The position numbers and the translations under genes were made by a program. This document shows, in pieces, positions 17,675-26,702 of a stretch of 64,000 nucleotides of DNA. The notes beneath the pieces are model-generated. The model did not search any database. It worked only from the letters and a program-made list of their open reading frames with translations, and was not told the origin of the DNA. Every line of letters begins with the position of its first letter. The first letter of the stretch is position 1. Origin of the DNA: an uncultured Corynebacterium sp. (GTDB taxonomy: Bacteria; Actinomycetota; Actinomycetes; Mycobacteriales; Mycobacteriaceae); assembly GCA_946220775.1 (NCBI GenBank), contig CAMIFC010000007.1, positions 1 through 64,000 on the forward strand, in the 5' to 3' direction.

Positions 17675-19441
17675 TTATGCAGCCTCACGCGCAGGCGGCG
17701 CGTTCGGGTTAACCATCTCGCGCGCCGGATCGTGCGGCGGGTGCGGATCTCGCACCTTAGGTGGTGGTGTCTTTTCATCTCGTTCCACACGGGAAAGAAA
17801 ACGCCGGATCATCGAAGCATTGGCCGCAACCACACCAAGGGCCGTATAGAAGAAAGCCGCAGCAAAACCACGCACAGGTCTCCTAGTGTGATCACCAATC
17901 GCAGCACCACCGCGGTTGTTCTTTAGATAGTCATTGCGCGTTTCAATCACGTTGCGCCACGTGCCATACACCTTCTTCCATTCCGGTGTCTTATAGGCAG
18001 GCCCAGTTTGTCGGTAGCGCATTCCCTCCTTATTTGGGATGCTTACCGAGGCCTTATTGGTACAGCACTTTCCCTTCTGTGAGCGTGGGGTTTCAAGATT
18101 GGGTGCTGCGATAATAGGCAGTCCTTTAGCACGAGCGTCCTGGCGCTCGGCCTTTTGCACCAAGGGACATGTCAGCGTCTTTCCTCTACCTCGTCCTGGA
18201 CAGATAAACATTTGGCTCTCGCCGGTATCATCAACACCTTTGCGCCGCATGGCATAGGCGCGGCGCTCATTGATCCGCTGGTTGTAGGTGGCCTCATCAA
18301 TAAGACCAGCCCTAAACTGCTCGGTGGCCTCAATCAGTGACTTCGGCATGGCCGGGCAGTACCAGTGGCCCTCCACCAGGCTCATGGTTTCAAAGGATCC
18401 GCGCTTTCCCAACTGGTTGGATTTGTAGTCGCCCACCAGCGTGTATCCCTTTTTGCGCAGTGGTTCATGGAAGTGATTGGTCTTGGCCACAGCGAAGTAC
18501 GCGCGGTCGCCCACCACCACGCCTTTGGGTGTCTCAGGGTCGTCGGTAAGATGCCGCATGGCTTCCAGCCCACGGATCGCGGGATTGTGGCTGGGCCGGT
18601 CGAAGGCCATGCCCATAATCAGGTGTGGCTGCGCATATGGGCCTTGGTCGCGGATGACTCCGGCCACGAGGGTGGCTTCCCAGCCCCAGACGTGTTTGGC
18701 GTTCTTCCTACGCTTGTTTTCGCCGTGTGTTTCCTGCCGCTCATCGCGGGAGTACCAGCCTGCTTCCGGCTCGGAGGACATGAGATCGTCCGGCCGGTTC
18801 GTCCAGCGGCTGTTACCGCGGCGCACCCCTGGAATCAGGGTGCCGTCTAGGGTGAGGTCTCCCTGCCAGTTGGCTCGGTATTCCTCGGGCATGTCTTTAA
18901 CACTGGCCATAACCAGCTCATTGAAGACGTAGGTGGCGCGCTGCCATTTTTCCTCGCGGCGCTCAGGGTCTTGTTCGTCCATGAGCCGGTTGAAATCGGC
19001 GCGGGTAAGCCGGGAGTGATATGGGATGTTGTCGAAAGGATCAACGACGTTTAGGAACCTGTGCAGCGCGCGCCACAGGCGGTTGTACCAGATGATGTGC
19101 TGGGTTGCGTAGTTGTCACCTACCCGTCGTGCCCTATCGCGGCTGGGTAGCTCAAGGAGTTCTAGGGCTTTTTCGGTGGTGTCAGGCGAGGCCAACAGTG
19201 TCGTCATGGTGGTCAAGTGCATGGGTTGACCGGAGCGCGCCAGAATCAGATACAGCGCAAGGATGGCACGGTCGCTAACAGTCTTTGGTCGCCCACCCTT
19301 CTTCGGGTCGTAGCCGTCTACGCGCCGCCAGGTGTCAAGATGGTGGCAGATGTCGGTGCGGTCGATGATGTTTAGTGCCCAGGACACACTTGAGCCGTCC
19401 AGACGAAGCAGCGGGGTGGGTGTGGTGTTGAAGTGGGCCAC
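17675..19441 (-). CDS. Large DDE transposase-like protein coupled to a recombinase gene
   Basis: 588-residue protein of the IS4/IS1182-like DDE type. Candidate catalytic residues are Asp in GDLTLDGTLIPG, Asp in VVVGDRAYFAV and Glu in the C-terminal WRNVIETRNDYLK (Y-E/R-N-like). A CX-rich segment (FICPGRG...LTCPL...GKCCTNK) may bind zinc. The N-terminus has a helical DNA-binding-like region (RPKTVSDRAILALYL). The GTG start is the base after the TAG of the recombinase-like gene, so they are translationally coupled. Terminal inverted repeats of a simple insertion sequence were not found. I infer it works with the recombinase-like proteins rather than as a stand-alone IS. Confidence 0.65.
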   Translation of the reverse strand: MAHFNTTPTPLLRLDGSSVSWALNIIDRTDICHHLDTWRRVDGYDPKKGGRPKTVSDRAILALYLILARSGQPMHLTTMTTLLASPDTTEKALELLELPSRDRARRVGDNYATQHIIWYNRLWRALHRFLNVVDPFDNIPYHSRLTRADFNRLMDEQDPERREEKWQRATYVFNELVMASVKDMPEEYRANWQGDLTLDGTLIPGVRRGNSRWTNRPDDLMSSEPEAGWYSRDERQETHGENKRRKNAKHVWGWEATLVAGVIRDQGPYAQPHLIMGMAFDRPSHNPAIRGLEAMRHLTDDPETPKGVVVGDRAYFAVAKTNHFHEPLRKKGYTLVGDYKSNQLGKRGSFETMSLVEGHWYCPAMPKSLIEATEQFRAGLIDEATYNQRINERRAYAMRRKGVDDTGESQMFICPGRGRGKTLTCPLVQKAERQDARAKGLPIIAAPNLETPRSQKGKCCTNKASVSIPNKEGMRYRQTGPAYKTPEWKKVYGTWRNVIETRNDYLKNNRGGAAIGDHTRRPVRGFAAAFFYTALGVVAANASMIRRFLSRVERDEKTPPPKVRDPHPPHDPAREMVNPNAPPAREAA

Positions 19442-20419
19442 CTAAACCTCACCTCCTGCTCTCGGTTCGACGACTCGAAGCGGCGGGTAGTCTGGTTCGT
19501 CCCTTTTGCCTGTGGCCCACTCGCGGTATTCGACCTCAGTCAGTGCGCCGGATTCGATAATCATGTTCCGAAACGTGTGGGTGAACGGCTGAATGCTTCC
19601 GGTGGCATAGACCAGTTGGTTAAAATTCACACGCTCGGCGGCATGAGTAGCAATCCAGGTATAGCGCAGCCTAGGAAGTGTCGGGGCAAGGCCGGTACTC
19701 GATGGGTTCTGGCTCGTCCTGCTAATGAAGTCAGATATGAGGTGTGGGCCGGTGGCATCATCGCGGCGGCGTGCTGAGTTGGGTTTGACCAGTGGTTCGC
19801 TACTGCGCTCTGCGCCCACACCGTGCAGGACTTGGCGCATGACATCGCCGTAAGGTGCCGTTAGCGGGATGGTACGCGGCTTGAGTCCTCGGCCACCGCG
19901 GGCATTAACTGCCAGCACGGTGCCGAAATCAGTGAAGTCGCCGTAGCAGCAGTGATAAATCTCTTCTGTGGTCATGCCAGCGCCTAGCCCCAAGGCCACA
20001 AGGATGTAGGCCACGCGCCGCGACTCGCGGCGCGGTCTAGACCGCAGCCAATCCGTGATTCGGATTAGTTCGCGGGAATTGTAGGCGCGGCGCTGAGTCT
20101 TTGCAGCAGGGTAAATAACCTCAGGTAATTCTTCGACCCAATCCAGTGCCCCGTGGTGTTCAATGACGTGCCGCGCGCAGCGGTTCAAGGTGCGCTGGGC
20201 GGCATTGAGGCTGGTTTTGTTTAAATCTGTACGGGCTTGAAGGTAAGTGCGGATCGCCCCGCCGTCTTGTAGCAACATGATGCAGTTGTCCACAGTGACT
20301 TCCATATACCAGCGGTCGCGCATGTAGCTAAAGTACGCGGCGAGTTGGCGCTTGCGGTTGCCTGCGGCCACGGGTGTAGCGGCGGGTAGTAATCCGCGTG
20401 CAATCAGTGTGTCGATCAC
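19442..20419 (-). CDS. Degenerate tyrosine-recombinase-like protein
   Basis: Phage-integrase-fold protein. I set the start at GTG 20419, preceded by GAGG 8 nt upstream. A longer frame reaching 20869 runs antisense through the HTH gene and is low in plausibility. The C-terminal half has LVALGLGAGMTTEEIYHCCY, where the first catalytic Arg of box I (normally G-x-R-x-x-E) is absent, and PRLRYTWIATHAAE, a box II remnant that keeps one Arg but no HxxR His. No Tyr is present at the expected C-terminal nucleophile position (THTFRNMI). It is likely non-catalytic, perhaps a structural or DNA-bridging partner of the second recombinase-like protein. Confidence 0.65.
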   Translation of the reverse strand: MIDTLIARGLLPAATPVAAGNRKRQLAAYFSYMRDRWYMEVTVDNCIMLLQDGGAIRTYLQARTDLNKTSLNAAQRTLNRCARHVIEHHGALDWVEELPEVIYPAAKTQRRAYNSRELIRITDWLRSRPRRESRRVAYILVALGLGAGMTTEEIYHCCYGDFTDFGTVLAVNARGGRGLKPRTIPLTAPYGDVMRQVLHGVGAERSSEPLVKPNSARRRDDATGPHLISDFISRTSQNPSSTGLAPTLPRLRYTWIATHAAERVNFNQLVYATGSIQPFTHTFRNMIIESGALTEVEYREWATGKRDEPDYPPLRVVEPRAGGEV

Positions 20420-20488
20420 GGCAAAGACCTCACTGTATTTAGACTTAGGTGGTTCGTCCTTTAGTTCTGTTGTCTGAAAAGGTGGCTC

Positions 20489-20797
20489 GTGGCTTCCGAC
20501 ATTCCCGCCGAGGCTCCTGTTAGGCGCTACGCCAACTGGCCCAACGCCCACATCGAGGCCCATGACCCGGTGATGCGGAAGTTGCAGGACTTCGCCCGCA
20601 ACGTCCAACAGCTCACCGTGGATGGCAGTTACCCTTCTGCCAAGCACCTGGCCGAGGCCTGCGGGGTTCCGGCCTCCACCATCACCCGCATCATCCGCGG
20701 CGAGATGATCCCGACGGGACGTGTCATCGCCAATATCGAGGTCACCACAGGAAAATCCTTGTGGCCGCGCCATAGCAACCACCGATACGGGATCTAG
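20489..20797 (+). CDS. Small HTH DNA-binding protein
   Basis: 102 residues with a central XRE-like helix-turn-helix, AKHLAEACGVPASTITRIIR, followed by a family tail ending GKSLWPRH. The GTG start at 20489 has AAAAGGTGG about 3-11 nt upstream. It is transcribed opposite to its neighbours, between the two recombinase-like genes. Its tail (LWP) and overall spacing resemble the HTH protein at 34,208-34,597 on the other side of the island. It is a candidate binder of the TTTGCGGATA palindromes nearby, by inference only. Confidence 0.7.
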   Translation: MASDIPAEAPVRRYANWPNAHIEAHDPVMRKLQDFARNVQQLTVDGSYPSAKHLAEACGVPASTITRIIRGEMIPTGRVIANIEVTTGKSLWPRHSNHRYGI

Positions 20798-20995
20798 TGG
20801 CCCCAGCGTTGGAAACTGCATGTCTTCCACGCTGGTCAAGTGACTATTCGGGTAGCGGGATGTACTCATGGCCCAAGAGGTGAGTACACATCGCCGCCAA
20901 AACTGGTGGCAGTACCTTCTTATCTCATGCCGTGATAAAACCCGCAGGTCAAGACCTAGTTCGTCCCAATGTTCAGTTTTGCCCCAGTCGAGACG

Positions 20996-21013
20996 TTTTG
21001 CATATCCGCAAAC
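20996..21013. promoter_or_regulatory. Operator-like palindrome, copy 1
   Basis: TTTTGCATATCCGCAAAC is the inverse form of the palindrome at copies 2 and 3, with one base changed. It lies 35 bp beyond the stop codon of the recombinase-like gene that ends at 21049. The remainder of 20,798-21,048 holds one GTTCGTCC word (20959) and no gene. Confidence 0.5.
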
Positions 21014-21048
21014 GCCCAGGCCTTAAAAGACCACGGCCACAGCGGTAG

Positions 21049-22044
21049 CTACAGCACGTGCAGCCCGCCAACAATCGGCCCGTTGGTGGAGCCTCCCGCC
21101 AGCAACATCCGGTAAGCGTGGCGGCGATTAGCTCCGACCTCGACAACGTAGTCCTCGAACTGGTGCAGGGATTTAAGTCCTGCCGCAGCACACAGCACAT
21201 CAGCTGGTACCCCGGCTAAAATCCGGTCAACGATCCAGGTGTTGCGCAGCCTGCGGGTGTCCGGCACCATCTCCGGGGACGAACTAGGTGTTACCCGGCG
21301 CAAGTACGCCGAGAGCTGGCCTACGTGCCCATTGTCGCGGCCGGGCCTAAACAGGTAGTCGTCTGGCGCGGTGGAGTTAATCACGGCCTGTAGTGACTCG
21401 ATATGAGTTTTAAGCAGTGGCACCTCGCGCGAGCCTGCCCCACGGTAGCCGTGCGGGAAAAGCAGCACCCCGTCGTGGTCAACGCGCACGTCCTGGCCTT
21501 TGAGCGTGCAGATTTCACCCGCGCGCAGGCCCGCCCCCAGTGTCAGCGACAGCACAGTAAGGAAGTTGCGGCGGCGCGCAGCTGTGGGCTGGGATAAAGC
21601 CCAATCCCACAGGCGGTCGGTGGCAAAGCGGTCATAGGGTTTAAGCACTGGCTCATAAGTGATCGGGTGCTGGAAGTCGGGGTTCCAGTCGTCGTTTAGT
21701 ACCTCGCCCACCCGGTACAACAGCGAGCGCTGCGTACCTGCGGTGGACGGGCTTAACTTCGCTCCCGCCCCAGTAAGGAAGTAGTTTCCAATAATGTCGG
21801 GGTGGAAGACGGTTTCGACGGAGACCACACCGTAGCTCACCCACACCCAGGCGGATAGCTTGGCCACGACACTAAGTGTCATGCGCAGTGTGTCGCGGCT
21901 GGTGGACTCTGGTGTGATGTCCAGTGCACGCACGCAGTCGCGGGTGAAGTCAGCAACCTGGCTCCAGTGCTCCTCGCGTACGGCCTGTGGTGTGTAGTTG
22001 GCGATAATTGCCTCGTAGTCGGCTGCGGTGAAGTTGCTCGTCAT
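21049..22044 (-). CDS. Tyrosine-recombinase-like protein, partially conserved active site
   Basis: 331-residue integrase-fold protein. Box I is intact (LGAGLRAGEICTLKGQD, with the catalytic Arg). The beta-strand region with a possible Lys equivalent follows. Box II reads TRRLRNTWIVDRI: Arg is kept but the HxxR His is replaced, and the later His/Trp site is in AAGLKS (Leu). A Tyr is present at FEDYVVE. It shares the unusual RLRxTWI signature with the 19,442-20,419 protein, so they are divergent paralogues. An ATG start at 22044 with GGAGAAAGGGAC upstream. Palindromes flank it at 20,996 and 22,145. Confidence 0.7.
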   Translation of the reverse strand: MTSNFTAADYEAIIANYTPQAVREEHWSQVADFTRDCVRALDITPESTSRDTLRMTLSVVAKLSAWVWVSYGVVSVETVFHPDIIGNYFLTGAGAKLSPSTAGTQRSLLYRVGEVLNDDWNPDFQHPITYEPVLKPYDRFATDRLWDWALSQPTAARRRNFLTVLSLTLGAGLRAGEICTLKGQDVRVDHDGVLLFPHGYRGAGSREVPLLKTHIESLQAVINSTAPDDYLFRPGRDNGHVGQLSAYLRRVTPSSSPEMVPDTRRLRNTWIVDRILAGVPADVLCAAAGLKSLHQFEDYVVEVGANRRHAYRMLLAGGSTNGPIVGGLHVL

Positions 22045-22144
22045 GTCCCTTTCTCCTTAACCCAGCAGTGTTTAGGGATTTGCAAGATGCAGCAGGCGGG
22101 TTTTACGTCAGAGAGCCAGACTGCATTTCGCGCACTCCAGTGTG

Positions 22145-22160
22145 GTTTGCGGATACGCAA
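22145..22160. promoter_or_regulatory. Operator-like palindrome, copy 2
   Basis: GTTTGCGGATACGCAA, about 100 bp upstream of the recombinase-like gene start at 22044. It shares the core TTTGCGGATACGCAA exactly with copy 3. Confidence 0.55.
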
Positions 22161-22494
22161 TCTGGCAAGCAGGTGGTTCCACAGCCTTAACCGCGCAGGT
22201 CTTGTTTATATAGGCTGTACGCGCGCTGTTTTATGCACACTGTCGGGACGAACCTCCACACCATGTGGTGTGTTGCAGGGTATAGCCACGGCATATCTAG
22301 TACCCCCGCTCACGTGATGTGGTGGCCTCCTGATGCGACCTGGAACCACGCGGCGGTACCGACTTGTGCCCTATCTTAACTGCCGCCACAACATCTAGAT
22401 CCGCTGCCCCCGTGTGAGGTTAGTGAGTCAGGCCGCGACCTGCACAGCTATAAAAACACCGCACGCCATGGCCTAGCCTGAGCACCGTTGGGAA

Positions 22495-22514
22495 AGTTTG
22501 CGGATACGCAAACT
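22495..22514. promoter_or_regulatory. Operator-like palindrome, copy 3 (most symmetric)
   Basis: AGTTTGCGGATACGCAAACT has perfect 8-bp arms around GATA and lies 61-80 bp upstream of the 22,575 start. This is a good position for a repressor operator. Confidence 0.6.
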
Positions 22515-22574
22515 AGCACCTCGCACTCTGGCCCCAACCCACCTGTCCACACCACACAAGAAAGGCGACGATCC

Positions 22575-23243
22575 ATGTCCATACTTGATCTCACCGCACC
22601 GCTGTACTGCCAGTACTTCACCGCCGAACTTGAGGTAGACGACCTCGCCCAAGTCACCGAAACCCTGAAACAGGGAAAGCAGGTTGCCAACACCATCCTG
22701 TCCATGTCCACCGCAGCACTCTATAACCACGTCATTAGTTTCACAGGCCCACAGGGGCTTATCACCGAGCGCGACATCAACGTCCTCACCGCGTTTAACT
22801 CCATGTCGGTAGCCACCGCCCCGGTGCGCGTCACGTTTGTCACCCTGGCCGACACCTACGGCAACCGTACGGGCCTGACCCGAATCCAGGGCGGGTTGCC
22901 TGCCTCGCAAGGACTAATCCCCATGACCCGTTCGACTAACGAGGCCTATGTTGCCGACATGTTTGCCCACACCGCAGGCTTGACCCTGAACATCCCCGAC
23001 ATTGGCAGCAACAACTGGGTCATCCGATGCACCACGAATGATCCGGACGGGTGCCTTCCACCAGCCGATCAGGAGTTTCCCGGCGTAGACTACTGCGCCA
23101 ACCTGCACCAGCTGCTGCGGGACGAACCTGGCCGTGGCATTGATATGACCCACGATATTGTCCGCTCGCTGCTTCCCTATCGCGGGATCCACATGGAGGT
23201 CGAGCCGCGGGTACTGGATGGGGATGTGGATGTGTTGAGGTAA
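22575..23243 (+). CDS. Hypothetical protein of the island, 222 aa
   Basis: Not recognised. ATG 22575 is preceded by AAGAAAGGCGACG. The protein is soluble-looking with no membrane segment; notable stretches are LTAPLYCQYFTAEL at the N-terminus and VDYCANLHQLLRDEPGRGID near the C-terminus. An in-frame extension upstream to 22488 would cross the operator-like palindrome and is unlikely. It sits between the recombination module and the restriction operon and is presumably controlled by palindrome copy 3. Confidence 0.6.
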   Translation: MSILDLTAPLYCQYFTAELEVDDLAQVTETLKQGKQVANTILSMSTAALYNHVISFTGPQGLITERDINVLTAFNSMSVATAPVRVTFVTLADTYGNRTGLTRIQGGLPASQGLIPMTRSTNEAYVADMFAHTAGLTLNIPDIGSNNWVIRCTTNDPDGCLPPADQEFPGVDYCANLHQLLRDEPGRGIDMTHDIVRSLLPYRGIHMEVEPRVLDGDVDVLR

Positions 23244-23357
23244 GGCGGCGAAGACGAGATTAGGGACGTGTCAGACTAAACCACCGCCCCGCTGTTTCCG
23301 GTGGTCAGGAACTAACATTTTAGGTTTCTGACCACCGATTTTCGTATAAGGAAAGCC

Positions 23358-23459
23358 ATGTCGACAGATAAGCAGCAGCGTGCTGCACAGCCTAAGTCTC
23401 CTGCCCCAGCGCCACAGCTGGGGTCTTTTTCTGCCTCCCCTATCGAAGGGACGTGCTAG
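23358..23459 (+). CDS. Possible 33-aa small ORF overlapping a terminator hairpin
   Basis: ATG 23358 is preceded by AAGGAAAGCC, a good ribosome binding site, and encodes MSTDKQQRAAQPKSPAPAPQ and on to a TAG at 23457. A Pro/Ala-rich peptide whose own coding sequence contains a hairpin plus T-run (23,404-23,430) recalls leader-peptide attenuation ahead of hsdM. Equally, it may be chance. Confidence 0.3.
   Translation: MSTDKQQRAAQPKSPAPAPQLGSFSASPIEGTC
23404..23430 (+). terminator. Rho-independent terminator upstream of hsdM
   Basis: CCCCAGC/GCTGGGG with loop GCCACA, followed by TCTTTTT. It ends transcription from the 22,575 gene or attenuates transcription into hsdM, which starts 123 bp further on. 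Confidence 0.7.
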
Positions 23460-23553
23460 AAAATTCGGGGCACTCACGGCCTGAATGTCCCCTATCCCGG
23501 CTAGTGTTATGAGTCGAAACTATCTAAAGCGACCTAAAAGAAGGACACCAGCT

Positions 23554-25485
23554 GTGAGTACCACTGACCTCAATCAGTCTGTTGTGTGGGCCACCGCCGA
23601 TAAGTACCTGCGCTCCATCGTCGAGCCAGAAGACTATGGCGACTACATCCTGCCGTTGACTGTGCTGCGCCGACTGGAATGTATTTTGGCTCCCACCAAG
23701 GACAAGGTTTTAGACCTGGCGCACCAACTACATGACGACGGCATGAGTGAGGCCTATATGGATTGGGAGGTGCAGGCACAATTTGGGCTGTCCTTCTACA
23801 ACACCTCGCAGCTGGACTTAACCCGTATCGCGGAGACCGATGATCATGTCTATGACTCGCTCATGGACTACGTTGGTGCGTTTTCGCAGTCGGTGCGCGA
23901 TATTTGGGATGGTTCGACTTCGCGGTGAAGATGCGCACCTTTGACCAGGCGGGTCGTCTGTGGCCCATGGTGAAGCACTTCTCCACGATTGACATGTCCG
24001 TTGAAGCGCTGCCCAATGCACAGATGGGTGACCTATTTGAGCATGTGATGTACCGGGCGTTTAACACCAAGGGCAAGGCTGCGGGTGCCTTCTACACCCC
24101 GCGTGATGCCATTCGTCTCATGGTGGACATCCTCTTTGCCTCCGACGACCTGGGCTTAACCTCCCCAGGTGCCTCGCGCACCGTCTACGACCCGACTGCG
24201 GGCACGGGCGGCATGTTGCTGGTGGCCGAGCGCGCGTTGAAGGAACTCAACCCCAACATTGAGGTCAACCTCGCAGGCCAGGAGCTGATGCCAACCGGCT
24301 ACGCCATTGGCAAGGCTGACCTGCTTATTCAGGGTGGTGAGCCGGACGCGATCCGCCACGGTGACACCCTGCTGACAGACCTGTATGAGGGTGAACAGTT
24401 CGAATACATTCTGTCCAACCCGCCGTTTGGTTCTGACTGGTCGGTACAGCAGGCGGCGGTCAAGGAGCAAGCCAAGGTGCCGGGTTCTCGCTTTAGCCAC
24501 GGCCTACCCAACAAGAGCGATGGCCAGATGTTGTTCTTATCTCACGTGGCCTCCAAGCTCATGCCCACAGGCAAGAACGGTTCCAGGGGACGTGGCGCGG
24601 TGGTATCCAACGGCTCGCCACTGTTTACGGGTGGCCCTGGTTCAGGCCCAGATCAGATCCGCGCGTGGCTTCTAGAAAATGACCTGGTGGACGCGATTAT
24701 CCAGCTTCCCACCAACATGTTCTACGACACGGGAATTTCCACCTACATCTGGATTCTGGACACCAACAAGGAAGACCATCAAGGGCTTTGTGCAGCTTAT
24801 TGATGCCTCCGAGTGCTGGTCTGTACCGGATAAAGGCCTAGGAGATAAGCGCCGCGAGATGCGCGAAGCCGACCGAGACACCGTGCTCAAGGCCTACAAC
24901 GAGTTTGCCGATAGCGAGATGTCCAAGGTTCTCACCCCGGATGACTTAGGCTTCCGCGATGTGAAGGTGACCAAGCAAGCACGACTAGGGGTCCACGTCA
25001 CCGACGACGCAATTGCTGAGGTACTAACGAACAAGCAGGCTGTTAACGAACACGCCGACGTAATGCGCGCGGTGGCTAACGCTTCCTACAACGACCTGCC
25101 GGACGCACTCAAGGCCGCGGCCAAGGAACACGGTGTGAAGATGCCCGCCACGCTTATCGACGCCATCTCCAAGGCCATCGCCGTCCCCGACCCGGACGCA
25201 GAGCCAGCAGTTGACCGCAAGGGCGACCCGGTTCTTGACCCGTCGTTTACCATGACCGAGCGCGTGCCGCTTACCGAAGACATTGACGAGCATATGCAGC
25301 GCGAAGTGCTCCCCTTCGCACCCGATGTCACCTGGGACGCAGCCAAGGCTATCACCGACTACGAGATCCCATTCAAGCGCGTGTTCTACACCCCAGAGCC
25401 GGTTCGTCCCTTAACCGAGATCGATGCCGACGTAGCCGAAGTCATGGGCCGTCTCATGGAGAAGTTCGGGCAGGTGAGGAAGTGA
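23554..25485 (+). pseudogene. hsdM: Type I restriction-modification methyltransferase subunit, two frameshifts
   Basis: N6-adenine methyltransferase subunit. The GTG start at 23554 has AGAAGGA 8 nt upstream. The N-terminal domain (DYILPLTVLRRLECIL) ends in a stop at 23926. The methyltransferase core (DPTAGTGGMLL, the SAM motif; SNPPFGSDW, the catalytic NPPF motif) lies in a second frame, 23904-24803. The C-terminal region (KGFVQLIDASECW, then helices to the HsdS junction) lies in a third frame. Crossovers are near 23,903-23,925 (TTTGGG run) and 24,770-24,790 (AAGGAAGACC). hsdS and hsdR downstream are intact. The GTTCGTCC word occurs in it at 25402. Either a decayed gene, a phase-off state, or sequencing error. 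Confidence 0.85.
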
Positions 25486-26702
25486 TGGGTAGCCCCTTTT
25501 TCTATTCCAGAGTTGATCTCCCCGAGGGATGGAATAAAAGACGACTCGGTTCACTTTTACAGTTCCGAAACGGTCAAGACATTTCAGGCATAGACAATGA
25601 GTTTGAAAGCTACCCTGTTTACGGCTCAGGCGGCGAATTTAAACGGACAAATCAGTACTTGTTTGATGGCCCCTCCATTCTTTTTGGAAGAAAAGGAACC
25701 ATTGACAAGCCTTTGCTCGTAGATGGACGCTTTTGGACTGTTGACACAATGTTCTATACAGTCCCTATGCCGGACGTTGACCCTCGGTTTGTTCATTACT
25801 GGGCATTGGTTGCTCCATTATCAGTGCTTTCTACAAACACGGCAGTCCCTAGCATGACTTCAACTGATCTGGCGCAGCTGTACCTGGCTGTTCCTCCACT
25901 TCCCACACAGCGCGCCATCGCTGACTACCTCGACCGCGAGACTGCCGAGATCGACGGTATGCGCGTCGATTTGGATGAGATGGAGCGGCTGCTGACGGAA
26001 AGAAAGCAGACGACTGTTACTGAGTCCTTTGCTATTTTAGAACGCGATCCTAATGGGAGAAAGGCCAATCCGAATTCAGTAGCTGAACTCATTTCATCAA
26101 ACGTGGACAAGAAAAGCCGCGAGGGAGAAAAGCCAGTTCGTCTCGTCAACTACACCGATGTTTACTATGGTGACATCCTCACTGCTGATGAAACGTACAT
26201 GGAGGCAACCGCTACAGCAGAGCAGATTCAGCGTGTCGGTGTAAAAGACGGAGATTTAATCTTCACCAAAGATTCCGAAACTGCCGATGACATTGGTATC
26301 CCAGCGTTAATCAGCCAGCCGGATTCTGACATGGTATGTGGCTATCACCTCACAATTGCCCGCCCACGTACCTCGCGTGTTTATCCCCGATTCCTCTATT
26401 GGGTGTTTATGTCAGGGCAAACCAGAAGTTATTGGGAACAATCAGCCAACGGTGTAACAAGGTACTCAATCGGGTCAACAGTAACGGCGCGTCTCCGCAT
26501 CCCCCTCCCGTCCCTTGCCGAACAACGCCGCATTGCCGACGAGATCGACCGCGAGACCGCTGAGATTGATTCGATGTTGGAAGACATTACGAAGCTACAG
26601 GACTTGCTGGCGGAGCGTCGTGCAGCGGTGATTTCGGCGGCGGTGACCGGCCAGATTGATATTCCTGTCTCCCCTACTCACAAGGACGAACCCCATGCTT
26701 AA
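25482..26702 (+). CDS. hsdS: Type I restriction-modification specificity subunit
   Basis: DNA-recognition subunit with two target-recognition domains (about residues 1-150 and 190-360) separated by helical conserved regions. The paralogous repeats LPTQRAIADYLDRETAEID and LAEQRRIADEIDRETAEID mark these spacers. The recognition domains are visibly more AT-rich than the spacers, as is common when they are swapped by recombination. The start GTG 25482 (or ATG 25485) overlaps the hsdM stop. The target sequence cannot be read from the protein. Confidence 0.92.
   Translation: MMGSPFFYSRVDLPEGWNKRRLGSLLQFRNGQDISGIDNEFESYPVYGSGGEFKRTNQYLFDGPSILFGRKGTIDKPLLVDGRFWTVDTMFYTVPMPDVDPRFVHYWALVAPLSVLSTNTAVPSMTSTDLAQLYLAVPPLPTQRAIADYLDRETAEIDGMRVDLDEMERLLTERKQTTVTESFAILERDPNGRKANPNSVAELISSNVDKKSREGEKPVRLVNYTDVYYGDILTADETYMEATATAEQIQRVGVKDGDLIFTKDSETADDIGIPALISQPDSDMVCGYHLTIARPRTSRVYPRFLYWVFMSGQTRSYWEQSANGVTRYSIGSTVTARLRIPLPSLAEQRRIADEIDRETAEIDSMLEDITKLQDLLAERRAAVISAAVTGQIDIPVSPTHKDEPHA

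Larger units (their letters stand above)
22045..22574. promoter_or_regulatory. 530-bp intergenic control region with two operator-like palindromes
   Basis: No gene seen. It separates the divergent recombinase-like gene (minus) and the 22,575 gene (plus). It contains two copies of a conserved palindrome (22,145-22,160 and 22,495-22,514) and one GTTCGTCC word on the minus strand (22246). It is the probable regulatory and recombination-control region of the module. Confidence 0.55.

Noticed and set aside
20420..20869. N-terminal extension of the recombinase-like protein
   Set aside because: It is the antisense of a well-formed HTH gene; GTG 20419 with a GAGG site gives a length matching the paralogue.
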